A DNA stretch of 64,000 bases from Clostridium ganghwense (GCF_026735165.1 NZ_JAPQES010000001.1:1-64000), one strand, 5' to 3'; shown: positions 44,406-52,866, numbered from the stretch's first letter. Program-made: numbers and translations. Notes: generated by a model not told the origin, from the sequence alone.

Positions 44406-44830
44406 CATCTTTTATCATCATCAGGTATAGAACGATGTCCTAATCCTATAACAACTTCATTTAAATGAAGTAATCCAATGCTTGCAAAAATACATACACT
44501 AATATGTTCTCCACATCTTGCAATACCAATTTTTCCACCTACATTAAGTCCGTTTGCTTTAGCCGCCACTTGAAGTATAGCTTCTCTTGCTGCCCCTACT
44601 ACAGCTCCATCATGAACATGACAATCTTTAATAATCCCTGTACGCTTAGAAGCTACTAGGGCTCTTTCCATAATTTTAGAAATAGAAGCATTAAGACTTC
44701 CACCTATATCTACTGCTGCTGTTAATATATTTCTCTCTTTAAAAGCTGCTTCAAGCCTTTTCTCTTCACTTCTTTCAGATGTAGCCATCTTTATTGCAGC
44801 CTTTGCTACCTCAATACTATTAGCTTTCAT
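44402..44830 (-). CDS. hutP: HutP-family RNA-binding transcription antiterminator
   Basis: This 142-residue protein matches the clostridial form of HutP: AVDIGGSLNASISKIMERALVASKRTGII, HDGAVVGAAREAILQVAAKANGLNVGGKIGIARCGEHISVCIF and IGLLHLNEVVIGLGHRSIPDD. In Bacillus, HutP with L-histidine and Mg2+ binds UAG-type triplets in the hut leader and lets polymerase pass a terminator. No hut catabolic genes are nearby here; the next genes are an ABC importer behind a UAG-rich leader and a terminator. GAGGTG precedes the ATG. Confidence 0.88.
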   Translation of the reverse strand: MKANSIEVAKAAIKMATSERSEEKRLEAAFKERNILTAAVDIGGSLNASISKIMERALVASKRTGIIKDCHVHDGAVVGAAREAILQVAAKANGLNVGGKIGIARCGEHISVCIFASIGLLHLNEVVIGLGHRSIPDDDKRC

Positions 44831-44891
44831 TACTTCACCTCTAATGTTTTGTACTTATAATTTAAATTATATTATATTAATGATAATTTCG

Positions 44892-45731
44892 TTACTCTTT
44901 TAGTCTTAACCCTTTTTCTGTTTGAACAATTTTCTCTTCTTTTAATAATCTTCCTACTGCTCTCTTAAATGCAGCTTTACTTATCTTTAATCTATCTCTA
45001 ATTTCATCTGGATTGCTCTTATCATTTAGTGGAAGAAAACCATCATATCTCTCTATTTTCTTTAAAATCATTTCAGCATCACTGTCCATTTGCTTATAAG
45101 CAACATCTCTAGTAGCTAAATCTAACTTTCCATCCTCTCTGACTCTAACAACTCTAGCTTCTATTTCTTGACCAGCTACTATTTTTTCAAAATACTGGCT
45201 TTTTGGTATTAATCCTTTGTACTTATTATCCACAGCAACTAAAGCACCAAGTTCAGGATTAACTGAGTATACTGTTCCTTTAACTTTATCATTCTTCTTA
45301 TAATCACTATCAGTTCTTAAAAAATTTCCAACATAAGTTGTAGCAGTTAATCTATCACTTTTATCAACATACATTGCAACCAAATATTTATTTCCTGCAC
45401 TCACTTCATACTTTTGCTCTTTAAATGGCAATAATAAATCTTTTTCAAGACCCATATCTAAAAAAGCTCCTATTCTTGTGATCTGTTTAACTTCAAGATT
45501 TGCAAGTTCTTCAACTTGAATTAATGGTTTTTTTCTTGTTGCAATAATTCTATCTTCTGAATCTCTATAAATAAATACTTCTAATTTATCTCCCACTTGT
45601 ACATTTTCTAGCAATTGACTATTTGGAATTAAAATATTATCGTTTGAATCATCAGTTCCTCCATCTAAGTAAGCACCAATTTTTGCAATATTAACAACTT
45701 CTAAAGTTTGAATTTTTCCCATTTCTATCAT
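44892..45731 (-). CDS. CvfB/YitL-like S1-domain RNA-binding protein
   Basis: The 279-residue protein consists of repeated S1-like beta-barrels (LEVVNIAKIGAYLDGG..., VKQITRIGAFLDMGLEKDLLLPF, GTVYSVNPELGALVAVDNKYKGLIP) and a C-terminal winged helix (DEIRDRLKISKAAFKRAVGRLLKEEKI). This is the architecture of conserved virulence factor B, an RNA-binding regulator in Firmicutes. AAGGTG lies eight bases before the ATG. The gene is 61 bases upstream of hutP in the same direction with no visible terminator between them, so co-transcription is possible. Confidence 0.88.
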   Translation of the reverse strand: MIEMGKIQTLEVVNIAKIGAYLDGGTDDSNDNILIPNSQLLENVQVGDKLEVFIYRDSEDRIIATRKKPLIQVEELANLEVKQITRIGAFLDMGLEKDLLLPFKEQKYEVSAGNKYLVAMYVDKSDRLTATTYVGNFLRTDSDYKKNDKVKGTVYSVNPELGALVAVDNKYKGLIPKSQYFEKIVAGQEIEARVVRVREDGKLDLATRDVAYKQMDSDAEMILKKIERYDGFLPLNDKSNPDEIRDRLKISKAAFKRAVGRLLKEEKIVQTEKGLRLKE

Positions 45732-46061
45732 TTGATTTTCACCTTCACTTTATTATTATTTATTATTCAATAAATTTCTACATTATTTTTAATCTATTAT
45801 AAGACTTCTTTTATTGTAATCTACGTTGGCATTTCTCGTCAACATATATATATATTACATATTTGCATTTGTTGCATTGTTAGTTTATTCCTAAAAATTT
45901 AGCTTTTTAATCTATCGTTTTTATTATCTCTCTTTTGATTTTTTTAATTACACTTAACAAAAATATTCCTTCTCTTAATAAGTATATATTTTGGCATCAT
46001 TTATTTACTTCTTTCATATAATGATATAAAACTTTTATCAATTTTAAGGAAGGATTAATTT
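45732..46061. other. gene-free AT-rich interval
   Basis: This 330-base divergent gap between the CvfB-like gene and a plus-strand gene holds only AT-rich sequence, including a TATATATATAT run near 45846. I see no RNA or repeat. The plus-strand gene's AAGGAAGG ribosome site is at its end. Confidence 0.5.
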
Positions 46062-46442
46062 ATGAATTTAACCATAGCCTCAAATATTCCTCCAATTAAT
46101 TCTACTAGAACTATTCATAAAGTATCAAATGCTTCAAATACTGAGCCTTCATTTGCTACAATAAAAAATTCAATAAATTCCATATCTAATGCTGAAAAAA
46201 TCAAACAAAGTTCCTCCAAAACTTTAACTTGTATAGAACCTCCAACAGAAACTATAGACATGAACGAAGAACTTTTTAAGATTACTAAAAATAAAATTTT
46301 AATGCAAGCTGTAACCGCTATGATGGCCCATTCAAACATGGTTTCCAAAAAAACTCCTCAACTTTCAGATGATGATTCTGAAACCTCCTATAAAGTTAAT
46401 CCTATAAAAAAATCTAATTACTTACCTCTTAATAAAAGATAA
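46062..46442 (+). CDS. hypothetical Ser/Thr/Asn-rich protein, 126 aa
   Basis: I do not recognise this protein. Residues 1-65 are low-complexity and probably disordered (many Ser, Thr, Asn, Ile). A helix at about residues 70-95 (ELFKITKNKILMQAVTAMMAHSNMVS) is the only ordered-looking part, faintly like the terminal helices of flagellar axial proteins. There is no signal peptide. AAGGAAGG precedes the ATG. It is monocistronic with a terminator overlapping the stop codon. Confidence 0.6.
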   Translation: MNLTIASNIPPINSTRTIHKVSNASNTEPSFATIKNSINSISNAEKIKQSSSKTLTCIEPPTETIDMNEELFKITKNKILMQAVTAMMAHSNMVSKKTPQLSDDDSETSYKVNPIKKSNYLPLNKR

Positions 46443-46475
46443 GCTTTAAATTCACCAATAAGCTTATCTTTTATT
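46434..46475 (+). terminator. intrinsic terminator
   Basis: Perfect 13-base arms AAAAGATAAGCTT / AAGCTTATCTTTT (46434-46446, 46460-46472), followed by TTATTTC. Confidence 0.8.
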
Positions 46476-46618
46476 TCTTCTCTGCCAATCATAAAATTCC
46501 TATTTGTATATCATTATATTTTATTGTATAATTGATATTAAAAACTTTAGATATAACAAAATTTAACACGTATATTTTGAAATTATAGTAATGCATTGAG
46601 GAAAGGAGAAATATAGCT

Positions 46619-47347
46619 ATGAAAAAAACAATTGCAGCATTTTTCGATATTGATGGAACATTATATAGAGAGGGATTAATAACTGAAATCTTTAAAAAAT
46701 TAATTAAATCCGAAATAATTGAACCTGAACGATGGTATAACGATGTAAGAGATTACTACATTAAATGGGATAAAAGACTGGGTAATTATGATGATTATTT
46801 GATAAAAATGGCAGATATATACATTGAAGCAGTAAAAGGACTTCATAAAACTCAAATAGAATTCATAGCTAAAAAAGTTATTAAAGAAAAAGGAGATAGA
46901 GTTTATACTTATACAAGAGATATGATAGCTTGGCACAAAGCTCAAGGACATACTGTTATAACAATTTCAGGAAGTCCAAAAGAGCTTGTACGTGAAATGG
47001 CTATTAAACATGGATTTGATGATTTTATTGGAACAGAGTATATCCTTGATGATAACCAGAATTACACTGGCGAAATTGTTCCTATGTGGGATAGTGTAAA
47101 TAAAAGTAAAGCTATACAGCATTTTATTGATAAATATAATATTGATTTAAGTGAGAGCTATGCATATGGAGATACTGCTGGAGATTTTTCTATGCTAAAA
47201 TCAGTTAAACATCCAACAGCAATAAATCCTACTAAAGAACTTATAAACAAACTTTTAGAAGATACAAAAACTCGTGAAAAAATTAAAATAATTGTAGAAA
47301 GAAAAGATGTAGTTTATAAACTTGATGCTAACTCAATAGATGTATAA
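46619..47347 (+). CDS. HAD-superfamily (IB) hydrolase, phosphoserine-phosphatase-like
   Basis: The 242-residue phosphatase has all three HAD motifs: AAFFDIDGTLY (catalytic D10 and D12), the Ser motif VITISGSPKE, and YAYGDTAGDFSML for metal binding. A helical cap (about residues 20-95) carries WDKRLGNYDDYLIKMADIYIEA. It belongs to the IB group with SerB-like enzymes; the substrate is not determined. AAAGGAG precedes the ATG. Confidence 0.9.
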   Translation: MKKTIAAFFDIDGTLYREGLITEIFKKLIKSEIIEPERWYNDVRDYYIKWDKRLGNYDDYLIKMADIYIEAVKGLHKTQIEFIAKKVIKEKGDRVYTYTRDMIAWHKAQGHTVITISGSPKELVREMAIKHGFDDFIGTEYILDDNQNYTGEIVPMWDSVNKSKAIQHFIDKYNIDLSESYAYGDTAGDFSMLKSVKHPTAINPTKELINKLLEDTKTREKIKIIVERKDVVYKLDANSIDV

Positions 47348-47399
47348 AATAAATGAGTTCAAAAATTTAGTTGAATTTTTGAGCTCATTTATTTTTTTA
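47347..47399. terminator. bidirectional intrinsic terminator
   Basis: Twenty-one-base arms with one mismatch (47347-47367, 47374-47394) between convergent genes. Confidence 0.85.
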
Positions 47400-48377
47400 T
47401 ATAAAACTTTTTACAATCATATAAGTAGATGTTGAAGTAATCAAAAACACTATACTTCCTATAAGTAATGCTTTCATTCCTTTATCCTTAATACTTTTAA
47501 AATCTACAGAAAGTCCCATAGCTACCATAGCCATCAATATGAAAATTGAACTTAATTTAGTTAATATTTTTAATATGTTAGCTGGTATAATGCCAGTAGA
47601 ACTAACTATTCCTGCAATAATGAAGTATAGTACGTACATAGGAAATTTAGCTTTTTTATTGCTACCATTACCTTTATTGCAAATAATTCCCAAAGCTAAA
47701 GATACAGGTACAAGCATTACAACTCTTGCCATTTTCACAAAAGTTCCTATTTCTCCTGCTGAATCTCCTCTAGCAAAAGCTGCTGCAATAGCATGGGCAA
47801 CTCCATGAAGAGATATTCCAGACCAAATTCCATACTGAATATTACTTATACTGCTGGTTACAGCTATTGCTGAATATACTAAAACTCCTACAGCTCCTAA
47901 AAAACTAACTATAGAAACCGCTACAACTGAATCCTCATCATCTGCATTAATTGTAGGTGCTAAGGCAACTACAGCTGAAGCTCCACATATACATGAACCA
48001 ACTCCAATTAAGGTAGCCAACTTATCTTGAACCTTAAAAAGCTTTCCTAAAAGTACTGAAAGTATTAAAACACTTGGAACAAATATTAATACCATCAAAA
48101 TAACCTTAGGTCCTAATTTTAAAAGAGAATTAAAATTAAGTTTAAAACCTAACAACACTATTCCAACCTTTAAAAGCTTTTTAAGAGAAAATTTTACTCC
48201 TTCTTTAAATACAGTTTGAGTTTTTATTGTGTTGTTATAAACTATACCAATAATAATTCCTATAGTTAATGCTTCTAAGTTTATCACATTTTTTATAGAA
48301 TCATTTATATACATAGATAAAACAGAAACTAAAAACACAAAAATAATTCCAGGTATCATTTTCTTTATCTTTTCCAT
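47397..48377 (-). CDS. YeiH/UPF0324 family putative anion exporter
   Basis: The 326-residue membrane protein has about ten helices. Family signatures include NTIKTQTVFKEGVKFSLKKLLKVGIVLLGFKL, GVGSCICGASAVVALAP and GISLHGVAHAIAAA. Members are predicted to export sulfite, sulfonate or similar anions and are usually paired with a LysR regulator, as here. The ATG at 48375-48377 follows GAGGGG by eight bases; a GTG three codons upstream is unsupported. Confidence 0.9.
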   Translation of the reverse strand: MEKIKKMIPGIIFVFLVSVLSMYINDSIKNVINLEALTIGIIIGIVYNNTIKTQTVFKEGVKFSLKKLLKVGIVLLGFKLNFNSLLKLGPKVILMVLIFVPSVLILSVLLGKLFKVQDKLATLIGVGSCICGASAVVALAPTINADDEDSVVAVSIVSFLGAVGVLVYSAIAVTSSISNIQYGIWSGISLHGVAHAIAAAFARGDSAGEIGTFVKMARVVMLVPVSLALGIICNKGNGSNKKAKFPMYVLYFIIAGIVSSTGIIPANILKILTKLSSIFILMAMVAMGLSVDFKSIKDKGMKALLIGSIVFLITSTSTYMIVKSFI

Positions 48378-48474
48378 ATTAATCACCCCTCATATGAATT
48401 ATATCAAAGCTTTTACATAAATTAAAATTATAATTTATTATAGTTCCATAAATTTTTGTTATATATAATCTAAA

Positions 48475-48512
48475 ATATAAGACTATTGATATCTATCAAT
48501 AGCCTTATATAG
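48475..48512 (-). terminator. intrinsic terminator of the LysR gene
   Basis: Arms CTATTGAT / ATCAATAG extended by AAG.CTTAT pairs, at 48477-48508, about ten bases past the stop codon. It separates this gene from yeiH. Confidence 0.65.
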
Positions 48513-48522
48513 TACTACTTCC

Positions 48523-49425
48523 TTATATAATTGAATCAAAACAAAACTCCATGAAATCACTTAAATAATTATTCATACTTCCTGATAAATATACAAAATT
48601 GAATTCTCTATAAAAATTAACCACGTTTAACCTTTTATTTTTTATAGGTACAGTTTTTATGACACCTAACTTTAATTCTCTTTCAATAGCAGCTTTTGAT
48701 ATAATTGTATATCCCAAATTTGCTTCTACAAGAGCTTTTATGGCATCTATACTCCCTACTTCCATATAGATATTTAAATCATTTGCACTATATCCTTCAT
48801 CTAATAAAGTATTTTCAAAGTATTTTCTTGTACCTGAACCTTCTTCTCTTAAAATAAGCTTCCCTGAAAGTATATCCTCTAATTGAACATATTCTTCTTT
48901 TGAAAATTCATGTTTAGGCGAAAAAGCTAATATTAACTCATCCTCCTTTAATCTTTTATATTCAAATTTATTTCTATCAAAAGGTCCTTCCACTAATCCT
49001 AAGTCTATTTCTTCTCTTAATAATTTTCTCAATATTTCTTTTGTATTATTTACAGTTAGTATTATTTCTATGTTTGGATACTGCTCTTTATATTTACCTA
49101 AAATTTTGGGAAGTACATAACCACCTATTGTTAAAGTTGCACCTATGTTATAAGTTTTTTCTACAGATGATTTATTCTTCAGCTTTTTGTAAATTTCTCT
49201 CTCCTTGACCTCTAGTTCTTTAACATATTCTAGAAATTCTTCACCTTCCTGTGTTAGTTCTATATTCCTTCCATTCTTTTTAATAAACTTAACTCCATAA
49301 TGTTCTTCTAAAAATTTAATATGCTGAGATACAGCTGGTTGAGTTAAATTAAGAATTCTTGCAGATTTAGTATAATTTTTAATTTTAGCAACTGTAAGAA
49401 AAGTTAATAGTCTAGTTCCTAACAT
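48523..49425 (-). CDS. LysR-family transcriptional regulator (YeiE/CysL-like)
   Basis: This 300-residue regulator has an N-terminal winged helix-turn-helix (RLLTFLTVAKIKNYTKSARILNLTQPAVSQHIKFLEE) and a two-lobed effector domain with EGPFDRNKFEYKRLKEDELILAFSPKH and REEGSGTRKYFE. It is tandem with the YeiH-type exporter downstream; in other bacteria YeiE-like regulators control yeiH. The ATG at 49423-49425 follows GGGAG by six bases; a TTG seven codons upstream is less likely. Confidence 0.9.
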   Translation of the reverse strand: MLGTRLLTFLTVAKIKNYTKSARILNLTQPAVSQHIKFLEEHYGVKFIKKNGRNIELTQEGEEFLEYVKELEVKEREIYKKLKNKSSVEKTYNIGATLTIGGYVLPKILGKYKEQYPNIEIILTVNNTKEILRKLLREEIDLGLVEGPFDRNKFEYKRLKEDELILAFSPKHEFSKEEYVQLEDILSGKLILREEGSGTRKYFENTLLDEGYSANDLNIYMEVGSIDAIKALVEANLGYTIISKAAIERELKLGVIKTVPIKNKRLNVVNFYREFNFVYLSGSMNNYLSDFMEFCFDSII

Positions 49426-49492
49426 TTTTTTCTCCCAATCATTCAAATATTTTTATCTATATGTTTAATTATAACATTAATTTATGCTTTAA

Positions 49493-49993
49493 TTATTTAA
49501 TCTTTATTTTGATTTTGTGCTTTTCTGCCAATTCAGTAAGCTGATCCCTATACTTATTTATACTATTTTGAGCTTCATCTAGCTTTTTATCTGTTTCTTT
49601 CACTAATGTTCCCTCTTTCTTTTCAAACCCTTCTTCCATCTGCCTAAAAGCCTCTAATCTAATATATGCTGCTTTTTTATAAATTTCATGAAGCTGTTTC
49701 ACTTCATCTGTTTTTGGTTTAATATTATCTAATGTCTGTACAAATTCTGTATATTTTGGAATAACTATTTTTTTAATGATTATATGAGTATCTTCTTCTT
49801 TATAATTTTCGCCAACAACTTTCCTATACTCTTTTAGCACATTTTCTTCTAGTACAAAAACTTCTGAAACACTACTAATATAATTCATTAAATCATTTTT
49901 CACAGGATCTTGTGCCGGAGCTTTCTTGCAGCCTATAAACATAAATATAATAATACTAATCAATAGTAATACTTCACTTCTTTTTATTTTCAT
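49493..49993 (-). CDS. hypothetical lipoprotein, 166 aa
   Basis: It has a signal peptide with lipobox FIGC (C22), then a helical, charged domain, probably a helical bundle (repeated E/K-rich heptads such as EAFRQMEEGFEKKEGTLVKETDKKLDE). No family is recognised. GGGGTGA precedes the ATG. It lies 67 bases upstream of the LysR gene and may be a separate transcript. Confidence 0.72.
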   Translation of the reverse strand: MKIKRSEVLLLISIIIFMFIGCKKAPAQDPVKNDLMNYISSVSEVFVLEENVLKEYRKVVGENYKEEDTHIIIKKIVIPKYTEFVQTLDNIKPKTDEVKQLHEIYKKAAYIRLEAFRQMEEGFEKKEGTLVKETDKKLDEAQNSINKYRDQLTELAEKHKIKIKIK

Positions 49994-50135
49994 TAAATCA
50001 CCCCTATTATATATATTCCCTTAGTATATGTATGTATTCTCGGTGAAATCATTAATTAAGTGTTTACATTTTATTTTAAAAGAAAAATTAACCCTTTTTA
50101 TTTTCAACTTTTCTTGCTAAAAATCCAATAAAAAC

Positions 50136-50179
50136 AAAAAATCAAGCAATGCTTAAATTTAGAGCTTGCTTGATTTTTA
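50136..50179. terminator. intrinsic terminator
   Basis: Thirteen-base arms AAAAATCAAGCAA / TTGCTTGATTTTT (to 50149, from 50166) downstream of the haloperoxidase-like gene. Confidence 0.8.
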
Positions 50180-50225
50180 ATTATTAGTTCAACTATTCAG
50201 TTCAATTTTCCGCTGTCATACCACC

Positions 50226-51875
50226 TTAAATTGTTACTGTAGTTCCATTAAACTTTTTAAGACAAAAACCTTTAAAATCCTCATTATAAGTTTTCTTAAA
50301 ATCATGAAGAATACCAATAGCAACAGCTTCACCTATTTTTAGCCCCTCTGTTCCATCCGAACGCCAGTGAACACCTGCAGTATCACGACCAAGAGAAATA
50401 TTAGAAGCAAGTTTATTCAATTCACCGCCTATAGTCAAAGGTCTATTTGAATAAGAATATAACGATAAACCATCGGCGCTAGCTACAACTGGATTAGGTA
50501 TAATAAAATCTTCATTAAAGAAAGCTTTCATCATAGTAACACCTGCTCCAACAATACAAGCATGACCAGCTGGATATGATGTATGAGTAGGACAGCCTTC
50601 TGGATAAGCCATAGGCAATAAGTATGTTCCATATTTATTAAAAACTTTAGAAATAGCCTTACAGTTTAATAATTCTGAATTAATAGGATAATTAGTAACC
50701 CCTATTAAATTATTATGAATACGTCCTCCAAATTCCTCTGGACGCAATCGACGATGAACTAAGAATTTTTGAAACCAAGCAGCTTCTAGTGCTATTCTTG
50801 CTGATTTTGCAACTAAATCTAAAATATATGCTGACCCAAAAGTAATAAAACCAACTTGTGTTTTTGAATATAAATAAGGATTTTCTGAACATAGTGCTTT
50901 GTCTCCAAAACTTAATAGAATCAAACAAGTATTTAAGACACTTTGATACGTAAAATCTCTATGAACCCACTCTCCTAAATCTCTACCATTTCGAATATAA
51001 CGTGGTTTAGGATCAAATACATCTGAACTACTAGAAACACCTCCATTTTGAATGTTTAACCATTCATCATATGAAGTCATATAATCCTTTGCAGCTAATG
51101 CAGTACGGTATTGCTGCTTAAAAATTTTAGTTCCAAATGGAACATCCTTACACAAAAATTGAGAAATATAAGGCCCAACTAAATCTCCCGCAGTATTACC
51201 ACGAAACAATGTTCCTGTAGTAACTACTCCACCATGTTTTGGTCCATGATAATCTGAAAAATTTGACATGTCATAAACAGCTTCATGAATAAGAAGATCA
51301 GTATCATATTCTGCAAAAGGTATATCACGAGTTAATGCTCTCCAATAATCTTCAGCCATTTCACTAGCCATCCATGCACTATTAAAATTAGGTGGTGCAG
51401 GCATAGTTAATTGATGAGAATTAGGACCTTCCAAATCGAATGCATATGAAGCCTGAGGATTGGCAAATTTTCTAACGCCACCTAAAGGTAAATCTTCAAA
51501 CATTTCAGGATTACCTGTTGTTAACGCTTTAATCCATATATTATAGGCTCTTATCTTAACCTCACCTAATTTATTATGTGGCAATGCCTTAGAGTAGTTT
51601 GCAATTTTTTTTGAATATAATCCTTCATCTGTATTACAAGGGTGACCTGGCATGGGGAGATCCTTTTGAAAGCTAGCTGCATCTTTACGGATTTTATATG
51701 CTTTTTCACTATTCTGATGAGGTGTTAATGGTCCAGTTTCACAAGATTTACTTAATTTTAAATTTTCATTTGATTTTTCTTCCTTACTTATATTATTTTC
51801 ACAAATCTGATTTTTTTCCATTTTATTGTTTTGAATAATTTTGGACACCTCTGATTCAATAAATTTGTTCAACAC
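50226..51875 (-). CDS. vanadium-dependent haloperoxidase-like (PAP2 fold) protein
   Basis: The 549-residue protein has the vanadate-pocket elements with the spacing of algal bromoperoxidases: K370 and R378 in KFLVHRRLRPEEFGG, the G-H pair in SYPAGHACIVGAG (G437, H438), and R497/H503 in GRDTAGVHWRSDG. The Ser of the usual PSGH is Ala (A436). The N-terminal 100 residues are polar, with no signal peptide, so it is probably cytoplasmic. Oxygen- and halide-dependent chemistry in an anaerobe is unexpected; phosphatase-like activity is an alternative. The start is GTG with AGGAGG seven bases upstream. Confidence 0.85.
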   Translation of the reverse strand: MLNKFIESEVSKIIQNNKMEKNQICENNISKEEKSNENLKLSKSCETGPLTPHQNSEKAYKIRKDAASFQKDLPMPGHPCNTDEGLYSKKIANYSKALPHNKLGEVKIRAYNIWIKALTTGNPEMFEDLPLGGVRKFANPQASYAFDLEGPNSHQLTMPAPPNFNSAWMASEMAEDYWRALTRDIPFAEYDTDLLIHEAVYDMSNFSDYHGPKHGGVVTTGTLFRGNTAGDLVGPYISQFLCKDVPFGTKIFKQQYRTALAAKDYMTSYDEWLNIQNGGVSSSSDVFDPKPRYIRNGRDLGEWVHRDFTYQSVLNTCLILLSFGDKALCSENPYLYSKTQVGFITFGSAYILDLVAKSARIALEAAWFQKFLVHRRLRPEEFGGRIHNNLIGVTNYPINSELLNCKAISKVFNKYGTYLLPMAYPEGCPTHTSYPAGHACIVGAGVTMMKAFFNEDFIIPNPVVASADGLSLYSYSNRPLTIGGELNKLASNISLGRDTAGVHWRSDGTEGLKIGEAVAIGILHDFKKTYNEDFKGFCLKKFNGTTVTI

Positions 51876-51985
51876 CTTTTGCCCTCCTTCTAAAATCTAT
51901 ATAATATAAGATATGTACTTATGATATTAAAGAATTACATCTATTTGTGATAATATTTATTAATTTTAAAAAGAACAAAAAAATA

Positions 51986-52012
51986 AAAAAGCATCTATTT
52001 ACAATGCTTTTT
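51986..52012 (-). terminator. intrinsic terminator after the broken MerR/CMD locus
   Basis: Nine-base arms AAAAAGCAT / ATGCTTTTT with a T-rich tail on the minus strand. Confidence 0.7.
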
Positions 52013-52096
52013 AAGCTTTATATTAACAGGTAAACAACCTAAAAAATGTAAATAACAATAATATATTAAAAGTAAATCGTGTTATATTTTTTCAAA

Positions 52097-52332
52097 TTAT
52101 TTCAAAACATTTAATGCATTTATAGCCGTAGGAAATCCTGAATATGGTACTGTTTGAATAATTATCTCTTCAACTTCTTCATAAGTCAGCCCTACATTTT
52201 AATGTCTTTATCAAAAAATACTCTATTTCCTCTTTCATCTCTTTGAACATCTTTTATAAGTCCTATTTTTTCATAGTATCTAAAAGTATATGAACTAACC
52301 TCTAACTTTTTTGATACTTCAGCAATATTCAT
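52097..52332 (-). pseudogene. chimeric remnant: MerR regulator N-terminus joined to carboxymuconolactone decarboxylase C-terminus
   Basis: From ATG 52330-52332 a MerR-type start is readable (NIAEVSKKLEVSSYTFRYYEKIGL, then KDVQRDERGNRVF) for 46 codons until TAG at 52192-52194. From there the next frame (+1) reads NVGLTYEEVEEIIIQTVPYSGF and PTAINALNVLK then stop at 52097-52099. This is the C-terminal end of a carboxymuconolactone decarboxylase/AhpD-like protein. A deletion that removed most of both genes explains it. The MerR-type promoter upstream is intact. Confidence 0.8.
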
Positions 52333-52353
52333 TTAGCCTCACTCCTTAAATAA

Positions 52354-52384
52354 AATATATCATTTAGAGTTTACTCTAAGTCAA
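52354..52384 (-). promoter_or_regulatory. MerR-type promoter with 19-base spacer and dyad
   Basis: On the minus strand, -35 TTGACT (52379-52384), a 19-base spacer (52360-52378) containing the dyad TTAGAGTAAACTCTAA, and -10 TATATT (52354-52359). Over-long spacers with such a dyad are the mark of MerR-family targets (AdhR/YfmP group). It lies directly upstream of the broken merR. Confidence 0.75.
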
Positions 52385-52404
52385 GACTTTTATATATAAA
52401 TTAA

Positions 52405-52441
52405 AAAAGAGCTAATCCATTAAGAATTAACCCTTTCAAAA
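52405..52441 (-). terminator. probable terminator of the ferredoxin gene
   Basis: Imperfect minus-strand hairpin GGGTTAATTC...GATTAGCTC followed by TTTTTTAATTT. It includes G-U pairs. Confidence 0.4.
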
Positions 52442-52517
52442 TTAACTAATATTCTATTATTTGATTGCTTTAATTCCTAAATTCTTAAGAAGTTTCATTC
52501 TCACAATATATATAATT

Positions 52518-52718
52518 CTATTTCATAGTTACTGCACCTCTTGGACAAGCTTTTAGACATTTACCACATCCTACACATTTATCTTTATCTACAGTAGCTG
52601 GTCCCTTTGAAAATAATCCTTTTTTCTCTTGATAAACTGCTTCAACAGGACAGACTCTTTTCACAGGACAAAACGGTGATCTATCACATTTATTTGAATC
52701 TATATATGCCTTTTTCAA
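52518..52718 (-). CDS. ferredoxin-like 4Fe-4S protein with atypical first cluster
   Basis: The 66-residue iron-sulfur protein has a canonical C-terminal cluster motif CVGCGKCLKACP (C48, C51, C54, C58). The N-terminal motif is unusual: C11, C17 and C23 in CDRSPFCPVKRVCP, with five-residue gaps instead of two. The fourth ligand for the first site could only come from the other motif. It probably carries electrons or binds one normal and one special cluster. A palindrome of the CsoR/CstR type overlaps its promoter. Confidence 0.85.
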   Translation of the reverse strand: MKKAYIDSNKCDRSPFCPVKRVCPVEAVYQEKKGLFSKGPATVDKDKCVGCGKCLKACPRGAVTMK

Positions 52719-52740
52719 AATTAATCCCTCCTCACTCAGA

Positions 52741-52758
52741 ATACCCCATAAGGGTATA
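52741..52758. promoter_or_regulatory. CsoR/CstR-like operator overlapping the ferredoxin start site
   Basis: The palindrome ATACCCcataaGGGTAT (52741-52757) matches the ATACCC...GGGTAT form used by CsoR (copper) and CstR (persulfide) repressors. It covers the predicted transcription start. No csoR-like gene lies in the window. Confidence 0.6.
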
Positions 52759-52763
52759 TTGAA

Positions 52764-52792
52764 ATTATACTACTTTCACTTAAATTTTTCAA
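52764..52792 (-). promoter_or_regulatory. ferredoxin promoter
   Basis: -35 TTGAAA (52787-52792), 17-base spacer, perfect -10 TATAAT (52764-52769). Confidence 0.75.
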
Positions 52793-52811
52793 TCCCTAAA
52801 TAAATGATAAT

Positions 52812-52847
52812 GAAAATACTCTAGCTGAAATCAACTAGAGTATTTTC
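52812..52847. terminator. terminator of the methionine operon
   Basis: Perfect 13-base arms GAAAATACTCTAG / CTAGAGTATTTTC (52812-52824, 52835-52847) past the last metQ gene. Confidence 0.85.
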
Positions 52848-52866
52848 ACTTTATTTTCTTCTTTTC

